The notes under the pieces: model-generated
The model's input: only the letters and a program-made list of their open reading frames with translations
What the model was told of the DNA's origin: nothing
Database searches by the model: none
Part shown: piece after piece, positions 1-6,667 of the stretch
How the letters are laid out: each line of letters starts with the position of its first letter
How positions within the stretch are numbered: the first letter of the stretch is position 1
NCBI GenBank assembly: GCA_900551385.1
Contig: URVS01000070.1
Span: 1 to 7,488 of the forward strand
Length of the DNA: 7,488 nucleotides
Source: an uncultured Mollicutes bacterium
Lineage (GTDB): Bacteria; Bacillota_I; Bacilli_A; RFN20; CAG-449
Direction of reading: 5' to 3'
Program-made: the position numbers and the translations under genes

Positions 1-862
1 AATCATATACTAAGAAATTAATATTGTTTTTACCATCACCACTATAAGAAACATATAAATAATCATTATTTCCATTTAATGATTTTATTGAACCACTCCA
101 ACCATTAACTTGTGTAGTTTTAATTAATTCAGCATTTGAATTTACAAAATATAAATTATATACTTGATAATCTTCAGTTCCTAATATAGCAAATGTATCT
201 GTAAATTCATTATACATTACATCTTTAATGACAGTTTTTTCAGGTAACATTGTAAATTCTTTAGTTTCATTAGGGATAATATCTAATGTATCTAAATCAA
301 TCGCATTAACTTTTTTAGAATTGTATTCAACAAACCATAATTTATCATTATATACAAATAATTTTCCTAAATCAGATATACTTGTACTATCAGAAGGTTT
401 ACCTAAATTAATAGGAGTTTTAGAAGTAATAAATTGGCCAGTTAAAGGGTTGACTTTTTTAATGCACATTTCAGTATTGTTAGAATTTGTATATGCATAA
501 TAAATTTCATCTTTTACAGTTACAACATCTTGAATATAACAAAAGCCATTAAATGTACTATTTTTTTCTTTTTCAACTACTTTAAAATTAGTTTCAGTAG
601 TTGTTTCAAGATATTCACCTAATGTTTTATTTGTTATTAAACTATTTAATTGTTCTTTTTCTTTAATATTTAATTTATATAAATATCCACCAAAAGTTCC
701 TGCTGTAGAACCACCACTATGAACTAATCTAGTAATAAATAAATCACCATTTATAATAATCATATTTTGTAAATTTGTACATCTATTACCAGTTTTTGTA
801 TAACTAGCTCCTATTGGGTCATCTTCAGTACCATATTTTTTACTACTTATTTTTGTTCCATC
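1..862 (-). CDS. Continuation of large secreted repeat protein beyond an in-frame TGA (runs off window)
   Basis: Reading on in the same frame past the TGA at 863-865, I find 287 sense codons with no further stop to the window edge. The stretch begins DGTKISSKKYG and ends NINFLVYD at the edge. It has the same style as the part before the TGA: short beta-strand motifs such as DLFITRL, DEIYYAYT, KLWFVEY and DYLYVSY, spaced as in propeller blades. Its last 76 codons (residues 905-980, counting from the start at 2941) align with residues 312-388 of the same protein, sharing IKD-x-x-YNE-x-T-x-x-F and YVSY. I see no ribosome binding site before the internal ATG codons, for example the one at 761-763, so this is unlikely to be a separate gene. 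It is either the true C-terminal part of one protein, with UGA read as an amino acid, or the stranded end of a gene broken by a nonsense mutation. No C-terminal anchor is visible because the gene is cut by the edge. Confidence 0.75.
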
Positions 863-865
863 TCA
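863..865 (-). other. In-frame TGA within the large repeat protein (Trp recoding or nonsense mutation)
   Basis: This codon is position 693 of the large protein. In an ungapped alignment of three internal repeats it falls opposite Tyr387 (TIKTFNYVGSKI) and Tyr979 (NINFLVYD), while its own repeat reads TINSYD-x-DGTKI. An aromatic residue such as Trp fits this position. The other stops in the window (the small peptide, the MATE gene, the penicillin-binding protein and the gene at 6668) are all TAA. Against full UGA reassignment, the 11 other Trp codons I count are all TGG. Confidence 0.7.
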
Positions 866-2941
866 ATCATAAGAATTAATTGTAGCTGTATCATAATATT
901 TATTAGTATTTACAGTAGTTTCTTTACCTTCACTATCTGTTATAGTTTCTGTTTTAACAATTTTTTGATCTGTATTTTTAAAGAACATATATATTCTTTC
1001 ACCTTCAGAATATATTGTTTGAGCAGTACCTACTTTTTCAATTTTATTAATTTGAGTTAAATCTTCACTAAAAATATATAAATTACCTGCAGTAGTATTA
1101 ACAGCAAATCTATGTTCATCGCTACTATAAGTTACAGATCTAATTTGTTCAGTTAATTTAAAATCTAAAGTAGTATCATCTTGAGTAATATCTCCAGTTC
1201 CTACACCAGTAATATCATTAGCGTTAACGGACATGAATTTACCATAACTATCAAGTGCATATATTTTACCATTGTACATAAATATATTAGCATTATCTGT
1301 ATAAGTATATTTATCTTTAATATTATCTTCAGTCTTATAAGCAGTATATTCTTTTGAATATCCAACAATTGTATTATCAACAAAATCATATTTAATAATA
1401 ATACCTTTTTGGTTATTACCTTTGTTTGCAGCAAAATATCCATATCTAGAATCAGTTATGTCATTACATGCACCATGAACATAAGGATAACCACTTACAT
1501 TAAATACACTATTAACTAAATCATAATTATAAGTAATATTTTGATTATATATAGAAGCATATCCTTCATATTCATTCCATTTAATATCATTTTTAATATA
1601 ATATGATGTCTTAGCATTAAAATCTAATTCATATAATTCACCATGACCATTAGTCCAAGTTATACCAGATAAATAAATTTTATTATTAGAAAAAACAAAA
1701 TTAGGACAATTAAAATCTTTTTCACAAGAACTCATAAATGCTGAATTTGTAATTTCATATTCATTAATTTTAGATCCAACATAATTAAATGTTTTTATTG
1801 TCATTCCTCTATAATTATTTGCAATATATGAAACATAAATATAATTATTATCATTTTGAATTGATTTTAATGCTCCTCCACCAATAGAAGAATTTTTACC
1901 AACATTAAAACTATTAACAGCTTTAAAATTATCATAAATTTGGATTAATCCTTCAGTATTAAGAGTTATAAATTGTTTAGTCTTTTCATTATAGCCAATA
2001 TCCTTTATTGTCCCTACTAAACCAGTAAAAGTAGGTCCATCTATAAATTCTTTTGTGCTTAAATCAAAAATTTTAACTTGTCCATTGTTCGCAATAATGT
2101 AAATTTTATTATTTATATATTTAATATGATTTCCATCACTTTCAGTTGTAGTATCCATTTTTAATTTATTAGAAACATCAGTTATTTCTTTTGTGATTGG
2201 ATTATATTTTCTTATAAATAAATAAATATTATTGGTTATTGAAAAATAAATATTATTTCCATCAGTAGTTAATCCTTGAATATATATTCCAGCATCAGAA
2301 GTAATATGATTATTTATAGTTGTGACATTATATTGAGAAATATCAATATTACCTTTATTAATTTGATCTTGTAAAGATAATTGGCCATCAATATTATTTT
2401 TTACAGCTGTTAAATTTGTTGTTCTAGAAGTTGTAGCACCATCAACATTTAAAGTAACAGTAATATCTGTATTTTTATAAATTGAATCTTTATTGAACTT
2501 AATTGTATAACAAGCCCAATAATATTCTTTAGTACTAGTAACATCATAATTAACAAAATCTGTACCATTAGAATAAGTAGTAACACCATTAGCAGAAATG
2601 CCTTTATAAATTGTAGTTACTGGATCTGTTTTATCTTTTAATCCTTCAATATGACGAGTGTAAGTAACATTATCAAATTTACCTCTTAATGCAGTTGCAA
2701 ATCTTAAATATTCGAAACCTTCATCATCTACAGCAGTTTGAGCATAAATTTTTGAAGCACTAAATTTGTTATTATTTACTTGTGTAGTAACATTGGCTTT
2801 TTTAATACCATTTTTTTCATTAACAAAATCAATAGTACTTGTTTGTAAATCATTATCTTTATGATTAATGACTGGATTAGTTAGACTACCTAATGTAGCA
2901 GCACATAAAACTAATAAACCTAAACCTATTATTTTCTTCAT
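863..2941 (-). CDS. Large secreted beta-propeller-like repeat protein, N-terminal 692 residues up to an in-frame TGA
   Basis: I do not recognise a named family. The protein starts with a clear signal peptide: MKK, then a hydrophobic core at about residues 4-18, then a polar stretch at SLTNP. LVLC at 10-13 resembles a lipobox, but Leu at -1 is atypical, so signal peptidase I processing is more likely. Residues 65-185 look like a beta-rich N-terminal domain. From about 215 on, repeated strand motifs (NNIYFSI, NKIYIIAN, NKIYLSG, GKIYALD, GNLYIFS) suggest beta-propeller or kelch/YVTN-like blades. Residues 312-392 recur at about 600-698, and again after the stop codon. The start ATG lies 4 bases past an AAGGGAGAA ribosome binding site that overlaps the stop of the upstream small gene. 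It is the second gene of the operon driven from the promoter at 3132-3161. It probably works outside the cell, in surface binding or as a surface antigen, but that role is inferred only from secretion, size and regulation. Confidence 0.85.
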   Translation of the reverse strand: MKKIIGLGLLVLCAATLGSLTNPVINHKDNDLQTSTIDFVNEKNGIKKANVTTQVNNNKFSASKIYAQTAVDDEGFEYLRFATALRGKFDNVTYTRHIEGLKDKTDPVTTIYKGISANGVTTYSNGTDFVNYDVTSTKEYYWACYTIKFNKDSIYKNTDITVTLNVDGATTSRTTNLTAVKNNIDGQLSLQDQINKGNIDISQYNVTTINNHITSDAGIYIQGLTTDGNNIYFSITNNIYLFIRKYNPITKEITDVSNKLKMDTTTESDGNHIKYINNKIYIIANNGQVKIFDLSTKEFIDGPTFTGLVGTIKDIGYNEKTKQFITLNTEGLIQIYDNFKAVNSFNVGKNSSIGGGALKSIQNDNNYIYVSYIANNYRGMTIKTFNYVGSKINEYEITNSAFMSSCEKDFNCPNFVFSNNKIYLSGITWTNGHGELYELDFNAKTSYYIKNDIKWNEYEGYASIYNQNITYNYDLVNSVFNVSGYPYVHGACNDITDSRYGYFAANKGNNQKGIIIKYDFVDNTIVGYSKEYTAYKTEDNIKDKYTYTDNANIFMYNGKIYALDSYGKFMSVNANDITGVGTGDITQDDTTLDFKLTEQIRSVTYSSDEHRFAVNTTAGNLYIFSEDLTQINKIEKVGTAQTIYSEGERIYMFFKNTDQKIVKTETITDSEGKETTVNTNKYYDTATINSYD

Positions 2942-2952
2942 AAATTTCTCCC

Positions 2953-3090
2953 TTATAAAGTTTCATTAACATTAACGTCACTAGTAATGTCATTTACACC
3001 TGGATCTTTTATTAAGCCTGATCCTAGCATGATGTCTTCAAGTAAAATATTTTTTACTGAAATCATCGGATTTGAATATTTTTCTTTCAT
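2953..3090 (-). CDS. Small leader-like peptide, 45 residues, first gene of the surface-protein operon
   Basis: I translated this by hand. ATG at 3088-3090 opens a 45-codon frame ending in TAA. The peptide begins MKEKYSNPMI, has a short hydrophobic and acidic centre (ILLEDIMLGSG), and ends VNVNETL. It has no Cys or Trp and no long membrane segment. An AAGGGAGAA ribosome binding site sits 6 bases before the ATG, nearly identical to the one before the next gene, which supports real translation. The next gene starts 11 bases after its stop, and that gene's binding site begins within the stop codon region, so the two are probably translationally coupled. Its form (basic start, K-Y-x-x-P, alternating hydrophobic residues, then Gly/Asp-rich tail) resembles the many uncharacterised 40-50 residue peptides of Firmicutes, some of which resemble precursors of modified peptides. 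No modification enzyme is visible here. Its function is unknown; a regulatory or coupling leader is possible. Confidence 0.75.
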   Translation of the reverse strand: MKEKYSNPMISVKNILLEDIMLGSGLIKDPGVNDITSDVNVNETL

Positions 3091-3114
3091 TTTTTTCTCC
3101 CTTGTTAAAAAGAA

Positions 3115-3122
3115 ATCTCCTT
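3115..3122 (-). promoter_or_regulatory. Extra Shine-Dalgarno sequence near the predicted mRNA 5' end
   Basis: AAGGAGAT lies only a few bases after the predicted transcription start (about 3125) and 24 bases before the first start codon, too far to serve it. The real binding site, AAGGGAGAA, follows separately. No ATG, GTG or TTG lies at a proper distance from this first site. In Bacillus, a similar 5'-terminal Shine-Dalgarno (the STAB-SD of cry3A) binds ribosomes and protects mRNA from RNase J1. That role here is inference. Confidence 0.45.
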
Positions 3123-3131
3123 AACATAAAA

Positions 3132-3161
3132 ATTGTACCCCCCCCCGTTTAAGTTTGTCAA
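3132..3161 (-). promoter_or_regulatory. Sigma-A promoter with G9 spacer for the small peptide and repeat-protein operon
   Basis: On the minus strand, TTGACA (3161-3156, a perfect -35) and TACAAT (3137-3132, five of six for a -10) are separated by 18 bases. Half of that spacer is a run of nine G directly abutting the -10. Transcription would begin near 3125 and give a leader of about 35 bases. This is the best promoter match in the window. Loss of one G would give the optimal 17-base spacing, and gain of one would give 19. Confidence 0.85.
3138..3146 (-). repeat. Homopolymeric G9 tract (C9 on + strand), likely slippage-prone
   Basis: Nine consecutive G on the coding strand fill the half of the spacer next to the -10. 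The next longest G/C run I saw in this AT-rich window is five (4020-4024), so the tract stands out. Such mononucleotide tracts change length by slipped-strand mispairing. When placed between -35 and -10 they switch promoter strength, as known for Neisseria porA and opc (poly-G/C) and Mycoplasma hyorhinis vlp genes (poly-A). Confidence 0.85.
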
Positions 3162-3168
3162 CAAAAAA

Positions 3169-3182
3169 TATAAGCGCTTACA
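3169..3182 (-). promoter_or_regulatory. cre-like operator (TAAGCGCTTA palindrome)
   Basis: A perfect 10-base palindrome, TAAGCGCTTA, sits at 3171-3180. Read as 14 bases on the minus strand it is TGTAAGCGCTTATA, matching the CcpA cre consensus TGWAARCGYTWNCA at 13 of 14 positions; the + strand reading also gives 13 of 14. Its centre lies about 50 bases upstream of the predicted transcription start and 8 bases above the -35. In Bacillus, cre sites just upstream of a promoter (ackA, pta) mediate activation by CcpA, but another LacI-family regulator could bind here. Confidence 0.65.
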
Positions 3183-3195
3183 TTGAATAATAATC

Positions 3196-3222
3196 AAAAT
3201 ATGCTAAAATCAGGCATTTTTT
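3196..3222 (-). terminator. Weak stem-loop after the MATE gene, possible terminator
   Basis: On the minus strand, arms AAAAAATGC and GCATATTTT pair with one internal A:A mismatch around a 9-base loop, 12 bases after the MATE stop codon. The tail is T-rich but interrupted (GATTATTATT). Only four stem pairs (ATGC/GCAT) sit at the loop end, so it is a weak intrinsic terminator at best. It lies between the MATE gene and the next promoter, where one would be expected. Confidence 0.35.
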
Positions 3223-3234
3223 ATGAAAAAAAAT

Positions 3235-4593
3235 TTATAATATTTTTATTTTTTTATTAATAGAACTTATCAAAAATATAGCTGAAACAATAGAAGTAAG
3301 AATTTCACTGATTGGAAATGACCACCAAACAAGAATAATAACAATATATGATAAACTAAATAAATAACATATTGGAAAAATAAAAATAACTAATCTTAAA
3401 AAAGATAATATTAATGGTTTGATAGAATAATTTAATGATTGCAACACTCCTTGAACACTAATTGTAAAACCCATAAATATAAATCCAATTGAGGCAATTC
3501 TAATTGACATTATACATATTAAAATTAATTGTTCATTATTATTACCTAAAGAAAATAATTGAGCAAGTGCTTTTGCGCTTATTTCAAATAAAATTGTAAT
3601 TATAAATGAAACAACTAAAGTGTCAATGATGCCATATTTTATGCAATCTTTACTTCTATTTTTATTTTTTAGTCCAAAATTATATGATAAGATTGTAATT
3701 ATTGTATTTGATAAACCAAAGCATGAAAATAACGCTATTTGTTGTATCTTATAATAAATACCAAATGCTCCTACTAAAGTAGTAGTGTCAGCTTTAGTAT
3801 TAGATAAAATAATATTCATTCCTGCCATCATAATAGATAATAAAGCCTGCATTAGACTAGCCGAAATTCCAATTTTATATATTTGTTTAATAACATCAAA
3901 TTTTGGTTTTAAATATTTTATTTTATTATTAATTTCTTTATTAAAAAAATAATGAAAAAACATTGCTACAAATAAAGAAACAAATTGTCCAAATACTGTA
4001 GCTAAAGCAGCACCAATAACCCCCATTTTCATTGGATAAATAAAAACATAATCGAAAATTATATTAACTAATGCTCCCGATATTTGAGAAATAGTAGAGT
4101 ATATTGTTTTGCCAGTTGCTTGCAAAAATCTTTCATAAACTGTATACGCAATTGAACCAAATGATAATGTACAACATATTTTTAAATAACTTGTTCCCAT
4201 TTTAATTACTTCTGGAATATCCGTGAATAAAGAAATAAACCAGTGTGATAAAAATAAGCCAAAAATAAGAAAAATTAAATATATAACAATACTTAAAAAT
4301 ATTCCATTACCAACAATATAATTTACTTTTTCTTTATCATGTTCTCCTAGTGATTTTGATAACAATGCATTAATACCAACTCCAGTTCCTACACCAATAG
4401 CAATCATTAATATTTGAATTGGAAAAGCTAATGTTAAAGCTTGATTACCATAATTACCATCTCCTGGTATATTTGCAACATATATACTATCTATGACATT
4501 GTACATTGCTTGTAAAACCATTGATATTATCATAGGCAAGCCTAAACTCCATATTAATTTTTTTATAGGTAATAATCCCATTTTGTTTTCCAT
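3235..4593 (-). CDS. MATE-family multidrug/cation efflux transporter
   Basis: This 452-residue membrane protein matches the MATE family (NorM/DinF type), which exports cationic drugs or metabolites using a Na+ or H+ gradient. Family length is typically 440-470. The N-terminal signature is clear: PIKKLIWSLGLPMIISM, then MYNVIDSIYVA in helices 1-2, then NQALTLAFPIQILMIAIGVG and the loop INALLSKSLGEHDKEKV. About 12 hydrophobic helices follow, in two halves. I chose the ATG at 4591-4593 because AGGAGA (4606-4601) lies 7 bases before it. The longer frame from 4626 starts in the loop of a hairpin and has no binding site. It is a single-gene unit, with a hairpin plus T tract directly upstream that may regulate it, and a weak terminator after it. 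The C-terminus, INKKIKIL, is cytosolic and basic, as expected. Substrate cannot be told from sequence. Confidence 0.93.
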   Translation of the reverse strand: MENKMGLLPIKKLIWSLGLPMIISMVLQAMYNVIDSIYVANIPGDGNYGNQALTLAFPIQILMIAIGVGTGVGINALLSKSLGEHDKEKVNYIVGNGIFLSIVIYLIFLIFGLFLSHWFISLFTDIPEVIKMGTSYLKICCTLSFGSIAYTVYERFLQATGKTIYSTISQISGALVNIIFDYVFIYPMKMGVIGAALATVFGQFVSLFVAMFFHYFFNKEINNKIKYLKPKFDVIKQIYKIGISASLMQALLSIMMAGMNIILSNTKADTTTLVGAFGIYYKIQQIALFSCFGLSNTIITILSYNFGLKNKNRSKDCIKYGIIDTLVVSFIITILFEISAKALAQLFSLGNNNEQLILICIMSIRIASIGFIFMGFTISVQGVLQSLNYSIKPLILSFLRLVIFIFPICYLFSLSYIVIILVWWSFPISEILTSIVSAIFLISSINKKIKIL

Positions 4594-4600
4594 AATTTTT

Positions 4601-4606
4601 TCTCCT
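4601..4606 (-). promoter_or_regulatory. Ribosome binding site that fixes the MATE start
   Basis: AGGAGA lies 7 bases before the ATG at 4593-4591, and directly follows the T8 tract of the upstream hairpin. It supports the 452-residue start over the in-frame ATG 33 bases upstream, which sits in the hairpin loop. Confidence 0.8.
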
Positions 4607-4644
4607 AAAAAAAATGTGTAATCCATGAACTGGATTTACACATT
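4607..4644 (-). terminator. Intrinsic terminator or leader attenuator ahead of the MATE gene
   Basis: On the minus strand, arms AATGTGTAAATCCA (4644-4631) and TGGATTACACATT (4625-4613) form a 13-pair stem with one bulged base and a GTTCA loop, followed by eight T (4614-4607; two overlap the stem base). This is a textbook Rho-independent terminator. The T tract touches the MATE ribosome binding site, leaving no room for a promoter in between. If transcription starts at the -10 proposed at 4669, the MATE mRNA must pass through it, making it an attenuator. Otherwise it ends the penicillin-binding protein transcript, whose stop codon is about 90 bases upstream, and the MATE gene is served by read-through. 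Confidence 0.7.
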
Positions 4645-4668
4645 TCTGTTACTCGTTTTAACATAATT

Positions 4669-4697
4669 ATTATAAATAATTAGTTTTTTTATTTCTA
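4669..4697 (-). promoter_or_regulatory. Possible promoter for the MATE gene
   Basis: TATAAT (4674-4669) is a perfect -10, with TAGAAA (4697-4692, four of six for -35) at 17 bases spacing. Transcription would start near 4662, 18 bases before the hairpin. The surroundings are almost pure A/T, where chance -10 matches are common, so this is tentative. The rest of the gap between 4698 and 4734 is AT-rich with no other signal I can support. Confidence 0.4.
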
Positions 4698-4734
4698 ATA
4701 AATAATTAAAATTTATATATTTTATTTAAAATAA

Positions 4735-6636
4735 TTAACCTAATTGAATCATAATAACACTTCCTTCAGATAACATTTCTCCTACTCTTGGAAGTTGATC
4801 TATTACTTTATTACCATCACCAGAAAACACAAAAGTAAAATATTTTGATTTAACATCTTTTTTATCTTTACCAATAAAATTATCTACTGGATATACTTTA
4901 GTGTCCATCCATGTATATTCTCTTTGAATACCATCATAATTTTTTTCAACTTTTAAGATTTGTAAACAATTTTCAATAACTTTAGATATAATTGGACCTA
5001 CTGTTGTGCCACCATATTGGATACAATTATGAGGCTTTTTCATTGCAATATAACATACAATTTCTGGATTATTCATTGGTGCGCCTGCAATAAATGATAA
5101 AATATATTGTCCACTTAAATACGCGCCATTTTCTGCAATTTGACTAGTACCAGTTTTACCACCTACTCTATAACCATCTACATAAGCTTTTCTACCTGTT
5201 CCTTTAGCAACAACTGATTCAAGAGCTTCTCTCATTTTAAAAGATGTTTCTTCACTAATTACTTGTCTAAGAGGAATATTATTTTTTTGATAGATTGTTT
5301 CACTAGTCAATGGATTAACAACTTTTTTTACTATATATGGTTGATATAAATATCCTCCATTAATAACAGCACAAAACGCTCTTACTAATTGAATAGCAGT
5401 CACTGATATTCCTTGACCAAAACTAGTAGTAGCTTGTTCTAATAAATTAAAATTATCATAAGAAAAGAAAATACCTTTATTTTCACCTTGAATATCAACA
5501 TTTGTTTTTTCTAAAAAGCCAAAATTTTTAATATAATTATATAATTTATCTTTACCTAATCTACGTGATATTTCTACAAATCCTGGGTTAGAAGAATTTT
5601 GTAAAACTTGTAAAAATGTTTGTAAACCATGACCACCTTTTTTCCATGATTTAATAGTTCTTCCTTCTACTATTTCATAACCTTTATCATAATAAGTATC
5701 ATTATACATATCTATTACTTTTTCATTTAAAGCAGATGCAAAAGTGATAGCTTTAAAAGTAGATCCAGGTTCATAAGAATTATATAAAGGTAATAAATGA
5801 TTATATAAAGAAGCATCATATTTTTGATAATCATTATTATCATAAGTTGGTAAATTACAAATAGCTAATATTGAACCATCTTGAGGATTCATAATTAATC
5901 CCATTATTTCTTCTGGATAATATAATTTATATGCATTTAATAATTCTCGATACAAAATATTTTGTAAATCTAAATTTAAAGTTAAAATTAAATTCATACC
6001 ATCACTAGGTGCAATTATTTCTTTTTTAGTAGAAGGAAATAATCCTCCTTTAGCGTCTAATAGATAATTTAAATAACCTTTTTTACCTGCAAGATATTTT
6101 TCATAATATGATTCTAAGCCCGCTAAACCTTGATTATCTTTACCAACAAAGCCTAATAAAGAAGATAATGATTCTTTATATGGATAAGTTCTTTTAGAAT
6201 CATCAACTAAATAAATACCTTTTAAATTTTCTTTAATAATTAATTTACTAATAGAAGTAGAAATATGATTACCATAAGTAGGAAAATTAACTATGGAAAC
6301 ATTTTGATTTATTTTATTATAAAAATAATCTTTATCAGCATTAAAGATATCACATAAAACTTTACTAACATATTCTTTATCTTTTATTTGATTAGGAATG
6401 GCATACATGCTTAAAGTTGATTCATTATAAGTTAATGGTTTGTTTTTTATATCATAAATAATTCCTCTTTTAGCTTTTAAAGGAAATGATCTTTCATGTT
6501 CAGCATCAGCTAAAGAAGATAATTCATTATGCAAAAAAAGACATGAATAACCTAATTTAATACCTATACATGCCATTAAAATAATAGTAATAACTGCAAG
6601 AATTTTTACTCTAAGAAAAGATTTTTTATGAATCAT
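4735..6636 (-). CDS. Class B penicillin-binding protein (SpoVD/FtsI-type transpeptidase with PASTA-like tail)
   Basis: A membrane-anchored D,D-transpeptidase that cross-links peptidoglycan with a SEDS glycosyltransferase partner, either FtsI/PBP2b of the divisome or SpoVD. Numbering from the ATG at 6636 (633 residues): one N-terminal membrane helix at about 9-33, a dimerisation domain at about 53-200 with RGIIYD near 57-62, and the transpeptidase domain at about 210-560. The catalytic motifs are all present: STFK (Ser292, Lys295), SSN (348-350) and KTG (494-496). The last 50 residues resemble a single PASTA domain (VDNFIGKD ... GSVIMIQLG). The length fits the SpoVD/FtsI family, about 640. The frame also opens at a TTG at 6657, adding seven residues; neither start has a clear Shine-Dalgarno. 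I prefer the ATG because MIHKKSFLRVK is a normal cytosolic anchor. It follows the gene at 6668 by 31 bases, suggesting one transcript. No other cell-division gene is visible, so division or sporulation cannot be separated. Confidence 0.93.
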   Translation of the reverse strand: MIHKKSFLRVKILAVITIILMACIGIKLGYSCLFLHNELSSLADAEHERSFPLKAKRGIIYDIKNKPLTYNESTLSMYAIPNQIKDKEYVSKVLCDIFNADKDYFYNKINQNVSIVNFPTYGNHISTSISKLIIKENLKGIYLVDDSKRTYPYKESLSSLLGFVGKDNQGLAGLESYYEKYLAGKKGYLNYLLDAKGGLFPSTKKEIIAPSDGMNLILTLNLDLQNILYRELLNAYKLYYPEEIMGLIMNPQDGSILAICNLPTYDNNDYQKYDASLYNHLLPLYNSYEPGSTFKAITFASALNEKVIDMYNDTYYDKGYEIVEGRTIKSWKKGGHGLQTFLQVLQNSSNPGFVEISRRLGKDKLYNYIKNFGFLEKTNVDIQGENKGIFFSYDNFNLLEQATTSFGQGISVTAIQLVRAFCAVINGGYLYQPYIVKKVVNPLTSETIYQKNNIPLRQVISEETSFKMREALESVVAKGTGRKAYVDGYRVGGKTGTSQIAENGAYLSGQYILSFIAGAPMNNPEIVCYIAMKKPHNCIQYGGTTVGPIISKVIENCLQILKVEKNYDGIQREYTWMDTKVYPVDNFIGKDKKDVKSKYFTFVFSGDGNKVIDQLPRVGEMLSEGSVIMIQLG

Positions 6637-6667
6637 ACTATAATATATGATTAACAAAAATTAAATA

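Noticed and set aside
10..13. Lipoprotein assignment from LVLC at residues 10-13 of the large protein (coordinates here are residues)
   Set aside because: The residue before Cys is Leu, where lipoboxes need Gly, Ala or Ser; ordinary signal-peptide cleavage is more likely.
228..500. 90-codon open frame on the + strand
   Set aside because: It lies opposite the continuous minus-strand repeat-protein frame, has no ribosome binding site and has a random-looking composition; it is a shadow frame.
1201..1443. 80-codon minus-strand frame rich in Ile and Leu
   Set aside because: It overlaps the large repeat protein in another frame and reads as low-complexity translation of AT-rich codons, with no binding site.
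4594..4626. Longer MATE N-terminus from the ATG at 4626
   Set aside because: That ATG sits in a hairpin loop with no Shine-Dalgarno, and the added residues are encoded by the stem and T tract. The ATG at 4593 has AGGAGA at 7 bases.
4645..4662. Possible mini-ykkC/guanidine-type aptamer (ACGA in a small loop) before the MATE hairpin
   Set aside because: Only one 4-pair stem holds an ACGA loop; the second hairpin loop lacks ACGR, so the required paired hairpins are missing.
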